64,000 nt of DNA from Thiohalomonas denitrificans (GTDB lineage Bacteria; Pseudomonadota; Gammaproteobacteria; Thiohalomonadales; Thiohalomonadaceae), in NCBI RefSeq assembly GCF_900102855.1, contig NZ_FMWD01000001.1, positions 386,766 through 450,765 of the forward strand, written 5' to 3'. The position numbers and the translations under genes were made by a program. The notes under the pieces are model-generated. The model had not been told where the DNA came from and ran no database searches. It saw nothing but the letters and a program-made list of their open reading frames with translations. Positions 56,826 to 64,000 of this stretch are shown piece after piece (within the stretch, counting starts at the first letter, position 1; every line of letters begins with the position of its first letter).

Positions 56826-57141
56826 AGTGGGCCATGCGGAAAAGAGTGTGACACTCAGAGTCCCGCCAAGGAGCCAAGGCAAGGCGCGTTACGCAGGGAA
56901 TGGCGAGTCCTTTCCAAGGAGTGCAACGCAGCATTGGCTCCTTGGCGGGGCTCCCTCCGGGCCGTCCACAAAGCCCATAGTCGGCGTTGCACTCGCTTGA
57001 CCGCTCCTGCGCATCCATGCGCTCGCGGCATTCGTGCATCCCTGCACATAAATTAGGCCCGCTAGTCCTGCGCTCGTGCGCCTTGCCTATGGGCTTTGTG
57101 GAACGGCTGAGAGTTGCACTCTTTTCCGCATGGCCCACTAG
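56826..57141. repeat. Structured inverted-repeat element E, copy 2 (316 bp)
   Basis: Terminal inverted repeats 56826-56858 and 57107-57140 share AGTGGGCCATGCGGAAAAGA and differ at three positions. The first hairpin pairs 56859-56877 with 56934-56952 (19 bp, one G-T pair). The second pairs 56961-56980 with 57087-57107 and again has one bulged A. The loops hold GGCAAGGCGC and GCGCCTTGCC, and GTGCAACGC and GCGTTGCAC, as complements. Relative to copy 1 the stem bases differ but pairing is kept. The right end contains the stop codon of the M23 gene. 56625-56825 upstream of secA shows nothing else recognisable. Confidence 0.85.
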
Positions 57142-58055
57142 CCCGCCACCTTCAGGTACTTGGATGGATTAACGGTTTTGCTATCGAGAATGACCTCGAA
57201 GTGCACATGGGGTCCGGTGGAACGACCGGTACTGCCCATGGTGGCGATCAACTGGCCCTTTTTCACCGTATCCCCGACGTTAACCGTGATTTCCTTACAG
57301 TGACCGTAACGGGTCACGTAGCCATTGCCATGGGTCACCTCGACCAGATTGCCGTATCCGTAGCGATCGCCTGCCCATGTCACCACGCCGGAACCAACCG
57401 CCATCACATCAGAGCCTTCCTTACCGGCAAAATCGACGCCCTTATGGTAGTCCTTCTTACCGGTAAAGGGGTCGTTACGCCACCCGAAGCGCGAAGAGAG
57501 CCATCCTCCCTGGATGGGCTTTCCCCTCGGATGCACCTCAGCCTGGAGATTCCGATTCATCAGCAGGGTTTCCAGCACCGTGAGTTGGCGATCACGACTC
57601 TCCAACTGTTGAGAGAGTTCATCCAGTTGGCTCATGAAATCGGGTACCGAAAGTGCCGTCTGTTCAAAATCGCCTTCGGGACCACCCTGGGCCGGCAGGC
57701 TACTGAAATCGAACTCACCGTTGTCCAGTCCCCCGATCCGGGTGAGGCGTTGCCCCAGCGCATCGAGACGAATCACGTGGGCCTGCATCTGCCCCAGCCG
57801 CAGTGTGAGGGCGTTGAGATTCTCCTCGGCGGTGCGGGAGGCCTCCGCCACCTGGGCCCGCTGTTCGGCAATCTCCTGTTCGAGACCCTGGGCGAGAATC
57901 TGACTGGTGCCATGCTCCGTCCCGAGACGATAGCCGGCATAGAGGCCCGTTACAGGAAGCGCAACGGCGAAAACCACCAGGGCAAGAAAGGCATGGCCGC
58001 CCAGCTCGAGGCATTTGGAGCGTCCGGATTGTTTGGAAACCAGCAGGATATTCAT
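57138..58055 (-). CDS. M23 family metallopeptidase (LytM/NlpD type) with N-terminal anchor
   Basis: 305 residues. One membrane helix at about 20-42, a coiled coil at about 50-105 and 140-170, then the M23 domain with H204 and D208 (YHKGVDF) and the HVH motif at 283-285. All zinc and catalytic residues are present, so it should be an active endopeptidase on peptidoglycan cross-links, located in the periplasm and anchored to the inner membrane. It stands between secA and a divergent dciA-like gene. Its TAG stop is inside the end of structured element copy 2. Confidence 0.9.
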   Translation of the reverse strand: MNILLVSKQSGRSKCLELGGHAFLALVVFAVALPVTGLYAGYRLGTEHGTSQILAQGLEQEIAEQRAQVAEASRTAEENLNALTLRLGQMQAHVIRLDALGQRLTRIGGLDNGEFDFSSLPAQGGPEGDFEQTALSVPDFMSQLDELSQQLESRDRQLTVLETLLMNRNLQAEVHPRGKPIQGGWLSSRFGWRNDPFTGKKDYHKGVDFAGKEGSDVMAVGSGVVTWAGDRYGYGNLVEVTHGNGYVTRYGHCKEITVNVGDTVKKGQLIATMGSTGRSTGPHVHFEVILDSKTVNPSKYLKVAG

Positions 58056-58128
58056 AGTGTGCCTGTCTCGGTAACCTTTGTTCGTTTATTATTGGTTATT
58101 ATGCTTGATTTGGCGCGCGGATCCCAAA

Positions 58129-58575
58129 GTGTTTCGACTTCGAATTCTCAAATCACTGCTTTCCGGCGGCCTGGGCCAAACGATTGATCGTGCCAGGGCG
58201 CTGATTCGACTGGAACAACAGGTAGTCGACTGTCTGGAGACAAAGCTGGCCGGCCACTGCCGGGTCGCCAATCTCAAGGACGGTATTCTGGTCCTCCAGG
58301 TGGACTCCCCCGCGTGGGCGGGCCGCCTCCGCCAGCAAGCCCCCAAACTGCCCGCCCAACTGCGGGAAACCGGAGGAGATCTGGCGTCCGTCAGACACGT
58401 CCGCGTGACGGTACGTCCCGTTGAGCACCGAAGCGTTCCCTTACGACATACAGCCCAGCTTTCAGCCAAAAGCGCCGAAGGCATCGAAGCAGCGGCTGAA
58501 ACCATCGACGACGAGGCCCTCAGCGCCGCACTCAAACGGCTGGCCAGGCACGGCCGCCCATCCGGTCGCAGCTGA
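58129..58575 (+). CDS. DUF721/DciA-like protein
   Basis: 148 residues if GTG 58129 is the start; a TTG at 58078 adds seventeen residues with a poor match. The DUF721 core is visible at about residues 25-85: ALIRLEQQVVDCLETKLAGH, NLKDGILVLQVDSPAWAGRL and LRQQAPKLPAQL. Proteins of this family (DciA) load or regulate the replicative helicase in bacteria lacking DnaC. The place between lpxC and the M23/secA genes is conserved in gammaproteobacteria. Confidence 0.75.
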   Translation: MFRLRILKSLLSGGLGQTIDRARALIRLEQQVVDCLETKLAGHCRVANLKDGILVLQVDSPAWAGRLRQQAPKLPAQLRETGGDLASVRHVRVTVRPVEHRSVPLRHTAQLSAKSAEGIEAAAETIDDEALSAALKRLARHGRPSGRS

Positions 58576-58629
58576 CGAACAGGCTGTCAAACTAACCTTA
58601 TATGCTGCTGCGGAAAAACGCTACAGACT

Positions 58630-59541
58630 CTAACCGACCGGCAGCGGCTGGACATAGGAAATCGGTGCACTCTTCGGCTCATCAAAGGTCACGACTTCCC
58701 AGGCCTCCTCGTCCGCCAACAGCGCCAGCAGCAGCTGGTTGTTGAGGGCGTGGCCCGATTTGTAACCATTGAAGGCCCCTATGAGACTGTGGCCCAGCAG
58801 ATAGAGATCACCGATTGCGTCGAGAATCTTGTGCTTCACGAACTCGTTCTCGTAACGCAGACCATCTTCGTTCAAGATGCGGTAATCGTCGACTACCACG
58901 GCGTTATCCAGACTACCGCCCAACGCGAGATTCTGTGCCCGCAGCGCCTCGACCTGGCTCATGAAGCCAAAGGTCCTCGCCCGGCTCACTTCCTTGACAA
59001 AGGAGGTGGTGGAGAAGTCGATTTCCGAATGCTGGATATCGCTATTGAAGGCCGGGTGATCGAAGTCGATAGCCATTCCAACCTTGAAACCGTCGAACGG
59101 CTCGAAACGCACCCATTTGTCATCTTCGCGGACCTCGACCGTCCGCTTGATGCGGATGAATCGCTTGGCCGCCTCCTGCTCCTGAATGCCCGCCGACTGG
59201 ATCAGGAACACAAACGGACCGGCACTCCCATCCATAATGGGAACCTCGGGGGCAGAGAGGTCAATGTACGCGTTGTCGATACCCATCCCCGCCAGAGCGG
59301 AGAGCAGATGCTCGACCGTAGAGATCCGCACACCCCCCTTCACCAACGTGGAGGACAGGGTGGTCTCTCCCACGTTGCGTGCTTTTGCCTCCACTTCCAC
59401 CGGAATCTCAAAGTCCACCCGACGGAAGATGATTCCGGAGTCTATCGGCGCCGGCCTGAGCGTAAGATAGACTTTCTCCCCCGTATGCAGGCCGACCCCC
59501 GTGGCCCGAATGACGTTCTTCAGTGTGCGTTGGCGGATCAC
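58630..59541 (-). CDS. lpxC: UDP-3-O-acyl-N-acetylglucosamine deacetylase LpxC
   Basis: 303 residues. The zinc ligands are H78 (STVEHLL), H237 and D241 ([11 protein letters not shown]), and the catalytic H264 lies in KSGHALNN. It catalyses the committed step of lipid A synthesis, which shows the cell has a lipopolysaccharide outer membrane. It follows ftsZ at the end of the division cluster. Confidence 0.97.
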   Translation of the reverse strand: MIRQRTLKNVIRATGVGLHTGEKVYLTLRPAPIDSGIIFRRVDFEIPVEVEAKARNVGETTLSSTLVKGGVRISTVEHLLSALAGMGIDNAYIDLSAPEVPIMDGSAGPFVFLIQSAGIQEQEAAKRFIRIKRTVEVREDDKWVRFEPFDGFKVGMAIDFDHPAFNSDIQHSEIDFSTTSFVKEVSRARTFGFMSQVEALRAQNLALGGSLDNAVVVDDYRILNEDGLRYENEFVKHKILDAIGDLYLLGHSLIGAFNGYKSGHALNNQLLLALLADEEAWEVVTFDEPKSAPISYVQPLPVG

Positions 59542-59641
59542 TGTAAGTTCCTGATTTTTTATAATTAACTCGGAATCATACCATGGGGAAAATCCCGTGC
59601 CTAGTGGAGGTTTTCACAGTAAACAAGTGCTACCCGTGCTG

Positions 59642-60784
59642 TCAGTCGGCCTGGCGGCGCAGGAAGGCCGGGATATCCAGGTAATCCATATCCCCCTCTT
59701 TCGCCTTTGCCTTGGCGGTTTCGGCTGCGCGCTGACGAAGCACCGTAGGCCGATCGTAATCCACATTGTCGGTACCGGTGGCCTGCTGGTTGACTACCAG
59801 TTTGACCGACTCCTCCGATTTTGCACCATCCGGTCCCAGACCGGTGGCGACGACCGTGACCCGCAGTTCATCCGACATCTCGGGGTCGATCACCGTACCG
59901 ACAACGACCGTGGCGTTTTCAGAGGCAAATTCGGCAATGGTATCGCCCACATCCTGGAACTCACCCATCGACATATCCATACCGGCCGTCACGTTGACCA
60001 GGATACCGCGTGCACCCGAAAGGTTGACGTCCTCCAGCAAGGGACTGGAAACCGCAGCCTCCGCCGCCTGGCGGGCGCGTGTATCACCCGACGCAGAACC
60101 GGTCCCCATCATCGCCATGCCCATCTCGCTCATCACCGTACGCACGTCGGCAAAGTCGACGTTGATGAGGCCGGGACGGGTGATCAGATCGGCAATGCCC
60201 TGGACCGCACCCAGCAGCACGTCGTTGGCCGCTTTGAAGGCGTCCAGCAGGGTGGCGTTCTTTCCCATCACCGACAACAGCTTGTCATTGGGAATGGTGA
60301 TCAGGGAGTCCACATGTTTTTTCAGCTCCTCCATGCCTTCAACGGCCTGGGCCATGCGTTTTTTACCCTCGAAAGGGAAGGGCTTGGTGACCACTGCCAC
60401 GGTGAGGATACCCAACTCCCTCGCCACCTGTGCTACGACGGGTGCGCCACCCGTACCCGTGCCGCCGCCCATGCCAGCGGTGATGAAGACCATATCGGCG
60501 CCCGCCAGGACCTCCTGGATACGGTCCCTATCCTCCATGGCGGCCTGGCGGCCAATCTCTGGATTGGCTCCGGCCCCGAGGCCCTTGGTGATGTTGCTGC
60601 CGATCTGCAGCACTGTCTGGTTGGAGAGCTTCATCAGTGCCTGGGCATCGGTGTTGGCACAGATAAAATCCACGCCCTCGATGTTCTGCACGACCATATG
60701 CTCCACGGCGTTTCCTCCGCCGCCACCTACACCGACGACCTTGATAACTGCGTTCTGAGCCTGTGCATCCATTAGTTCGAACAT
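59642..60784 (-). CDS. ftsZ: Cell division protein FtsZ
   Basis: 380 residues. GTP-binding motif GGGTGTG at 106-112, the T7 loop with [11 protein letters not shown] near 205, and the C-terminal conserved peptide [14 protein letters not shown] that binds FtsA and ZipA. It polymerises into the division ring. It follows ftsA in the standard order. Confidence 0.98.
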   Translation of the reverse strand: MFELMDAQAQNAVIKVVGVGGGGGNAVEHMVVQNIEGVDFICANTDAQALMKLSNQTVLQIGSNITKGLGAGANPEIGRQAAMEDRDRIQEVLAGADMVFITAGMGGGTGTGGAPVVAQVARELGILTVAVVTKPFPFEGKKRMAQAVEGMEELKKHVDSLITIPNDKLLSVMGKNATLLDAFKAANDVLLGAVQGIADLITRPGLINVDFADVRTVMSEMGMAMMGTGSASGDTRARQAAEAAVSSPLLEDVNLSGARGILVNVTAGMDMSMGEFQDVGDTIAEFASENATVVVGTVIDPEMSDELRVTVVATGLGPDGAKSEESVKLVVNQQATGTDNVDYDRPTVLRQRAAETAKAKAKEGDMDYLDIPAFLRRQAD

Positions 60785-60842
60785 GTCGTCACCTCCTGAT
60801 TATGGTTATAGGGCAACGCCCCTTCCCCACTACTTCTTATTG

Positions 60843-62072
60843 TCAAAAATTTCCCTGGAACCAGCTTTTCATACGCTGGTAGACACTGCGCAGCCCGGCC
60901 CCGGCGAGATCCGGAGCCTGGCCACGGTTATGCTTGCCGAACAGCAACAGCCCGACGCCGGTGGAATAGATGGGATTCCGGACCACGTCGGACAGGCCGG
61001 CAACACCCTCGGGCAGCCCCAGGCGCACCGGCATGTGAAAGATCTCTTCTGCGAGTTCGACCACGCCTTCCATCTTGGCGGTACCGCCGGTGAGTACCAC
61101 GCCTGCCGCGCAGAGGTCCTCATAACCGCTGCGACGTAGCTCTGTCTGTACGAGCGTGAACAGCTCGTCGTAACGGGGTTCCACCACCTCCGCCAGGGTC
61201 TGGCGTTCGAGGCGCCGCGCCGGCCGGTCCCCCACACTCGGCACCTCAATCGTGTCATCGGGGCTCGCCAACTGAGTGAGGGCACAGGCGTATTTGATTT
61301 TGATGTCCTCTGCATGCTGGGTCGGCGTACGCAGGGCCACGGCGATGTCGTTGGTCACCTGGTCGCCGGCGATGGGGATCACCGCCGTATGGCGAATGGC
61401 CCCTTCGGTGAACACCGCGATATCGGTAGTGCCCCCACCAACATCGACCAGACATACCCCCAGTTCCTTCTCGTCTTCGGAAAGTACCGCGTAGCTCGAG
61501 GCCAGTTGCTCGAGGATGATGTCGTCGACTTCCAGGCCGCAGCGGCGCACACACTTGATGATATTTTGAGCCGCACTCACCGCACCGGTCACCAGATGCA
61601 CCTTGGCCTCCAGGCGCACCCCGGACATGCCGACCGGTTCGCGAATGCCCTCCTGATTGTCGATAATGAATTCCTGTGGCAGCACGTGCAGGATCTTCTG
61701 ATCCGCAGGGATCGCTACGGCCCGGGCGGCATCGATCACCCGTTCCACATCGCTCTGGTGAACCTCCTTGTCCTTGATGGCAACGATGCCGTGGGAGTTC
61801 AGGCTTCGAATATGGCTGCCCGCGATCCCGGTGAACACCGAGTGGATCTGACAGCCGGCCATGAGCTCCGCCTCTTCCACTGCACGCTGAATGGACTGCA
61901 CCGTGGACTCGATATTGACCACCACCCCCTTCTTGAGTCCCCGCGATGGATGCGATCCGATCCCGATGATCTCAATCTCCTGCCCGGCGGTGATCTCGCC
62001 GACGATGGCACCTACCTTGGAGGTACCGATATCCAGGGCGACGATCAGGTTCTTGTCCATTTTTTTCGACAT
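60843..62072 (-). CDS. ftsA: Cell division protein FtsA
   Basis: 409 residues from ATG 62072 (MSKKMDKNLIVALDIGTSKV). GGAGGT directly abuts that ATG, so the ATG at 62060 could be the true start. The actin-fold phosphate loops (LDIGTSKV, VDVGGGTTDIAVF) and the C-terminal amphipathic helix ending SWFQGNF are present. FtsA anchors FtsZ to the inner membrane. A longer open frame up to 62108 overlaps ftsQ and is not supported. Confidence 0.96.
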   Translation of the reverse strand: MSKKMDKNLIVALDIGTSKVGAIVGEITAGQEIEIIGIGSHPSRGLKKGVVVNIESTVQSIQRAVEEAELMAGCQIHSVFTGIAGSHIRSLNSHGIVAIKDKEVHQSDVERVIDAARAVAIPADQKILHVLPQEFIIDNQEGIREPVGMSGVRLEAKVHLVTGAVSAAQNIIKCVRRCGLEVDDIILEQLASSYAVLSEDEKELGVCLVDVGGGTTDIAVFTEGAIRHTAVIPIAGDQVTNDIAVALRTPTQHAEDIKIKYACALTQLASPDDTIEVPSVGDRPARRLERQTLAEVVEPRYDELFTLVQTELRRSGYEDLCAAGVVLTGGTAKMEGVVELAEEIFHMPVRLGLPEGVAGLSDVVRNPIYSTGVGLLLFGKHNRGQAPDLAGAGLRSVYQRMKSWFQGNF

Positions 62073-62089
62073 ACCTCCACTCCCCTGCC

Positions 62090-62838
62090 TCAGGCGCTCT
62101 TCTTCCACTGCACGGCAAATCCGTTGGTGTAGCGCAGATCGACGTATTCAATCGTTTCCAGATGCGGTGCAATCGCTCCGTCATAGGTGCGCACGAAGCG
62201 CAGTAGACGATCGTCGATCTCCCGCCGACCCAGGCGCAGTGTCAGACCGCTGTTCAATTGCATTCGCCAGGCCCGACGTGCATCCATCTCCAGATGGGTA
62301 ATCGATGCACCAAGCGCTGCAAGCTTGCCCTTCATCCCCCGAAAACGGGCCATCACCTTCCCCTCTGAACCCTCCGGACCCGAGAGCACCGGCAGCTCCC
62401 CGTCCGCCAAACCTTGCTCTCCGGGGACGAAACGCTCCCCCCTTTCATTAATCAGGCCGCCCGGAGCCCATACGGCGGCAGCGCGCTGCTCCTCGATGGA
62501 AACCGCCAGTGCCGCCGGCCAGCTACGCCGTACCGATGCCTGGCGCACCCACGCCAACTCCTCCACCGAGCGGCGAATGCCGTTCATATCGAGCCCCAGA
62601 AACCCGGCTTTGACGAACGGCTCCACCGCCTGGCGCAACTCCTCCCGGTCCACATGGACAAAGGTGCCGCGGATGTGAACCGACCCGACCGGCAGGGTCG
62701 ACGGCTGCGTCAACCAGCGACCCGCTGTAGCGATCACCGCAATGCCCGCAACCAGTGCCAGCGATTGGCCCGCCCTTTTCAGCCAGCGACGATTCCGCTG
62801 AATCTGTTCGTTCTTGCGTGCCGCCTGCCGTTTTGTCA

Positions 62839-62839
<1 letters not shown>
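62090..62839 (-). CDS. ftsQ: Cell division protein FtsQ
   Basis: 249 residues from ATG 62839, which overlaps the ddl stop by one base; the longer ORF to 63091 lies in ddl. A short cytoplasmic basic segment is followed by one membrane helix (about 27-47) and a periplasmic POTRA domain (VGSVHIRGTFVHVDREEL...). FtsQ links FtsL and FtsB to the division site. It is followed by ftsA 17 bp later. Confidence 0.93.

Positions 62840-64000
<1,161 letters not shown>

Noticed and set aside
55797-57056. 419-codon open frame opposite secA and into structured element E
   Set aside because: It is antisense to the secA N-terminal region and then runs through the repeat; it has no start signal and no known domain.
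56625-57137. SecM-like arrest peptide gene upstream of secA
   Set aside because: No ORF with a signal peptide and arrest motif is found; the gap is occupied by the structured element and about 200 bp of unremarkable sequence.

Overview
The window is about 60% GC, densely coded DNA from a gammaproteobacterium. The evidence is the dcw segment murB-ddl-ftsQ-ftsA-ftsZ-lpxC next to secA, the pilS-pilR-pilA and pilB-pilC-pilD-coaE-zapD-yacG order, and pairs such as glnB/nadE and sucC/sucD. The hyp genes suggest hydrogen metabolism, and a chemolithotrophic sulfur- or hydrogen-oxidising lineage is plausible. That lifestyle is inference: no hydrogenase structural genes, RuBisCO, rRNA or tRNA are present. 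I saw no intact transposase, prophage or CRISPR array.

Layout. 1-675: end of an ABC exporter. 832-3354: an archaeal-type nucleoside/AMP phosphorylase with a PRPP synthetase. 3708-5955: DUF1614 membrane protein, SDR oxidoreductase, periplasmic retropepsin-like protease. 6144-18102: a patchwork in which a nine-gene V/A-type ATPase cluster (7413-15938) sits among hydrogenase-maturation genes (a HyaD/HybD-type protease, a HupH-like protein, hypA and hypB). An IS21-like terminal repeat remnant lies just upstream, and repeat elements interrupt the ATPase cluster at two places. 18191-21638: K+ channel/RCK protein with DUF6394, endonuclease V, thioredoxin-like protein. 21791-26264: an AttEFGH-like ABC system (ATPase, fused permease, CrtC/AttH-type lipoprotein). 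26474-39220, mostly minus strand: clpB (with a recognisable heat-shock promoter), plsC-like, def, a GcvR-like ACT protein, ZIP transporter, pgeF, rluD, then divergent bamD and a nitroreductase, then glnB, nadE, sucD, sucC.

39362-51066: type IV pilus block. The PilS/PilR two-component pair precedes a pilin gene with a textbook sigma-54 promoter. A pilin O-glycosylation ligase follows the pilin, then pilB-pilC-pilD, coaE, zapD and yacG. 51461-64000: a Nudix/TenI fusion, argJ, secA, an M23 peptidase, a divergent dciA-like gene, lpxC, ftsZ, ftsA, ftsQ, ddl and the 3' part of murB.

Several families of interspersed palindromic repeats fill the intergenic spaces. The most interesting is a 270-316 bp element present twice (49186-49455 and 56826-57141). 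It has about 30-bp terminal inverted repeats enclosing two long hairpins. The stem sequences differ between copies but pairing is kept by compensatory changes, including a bulged A at the same place, and the two hairpin loops are complementary to each other. I do not recognise it; it is the best candidate here for an undescribed structured element. No computation or database search was possible, so functions rest on motifs and gene order read by eye.
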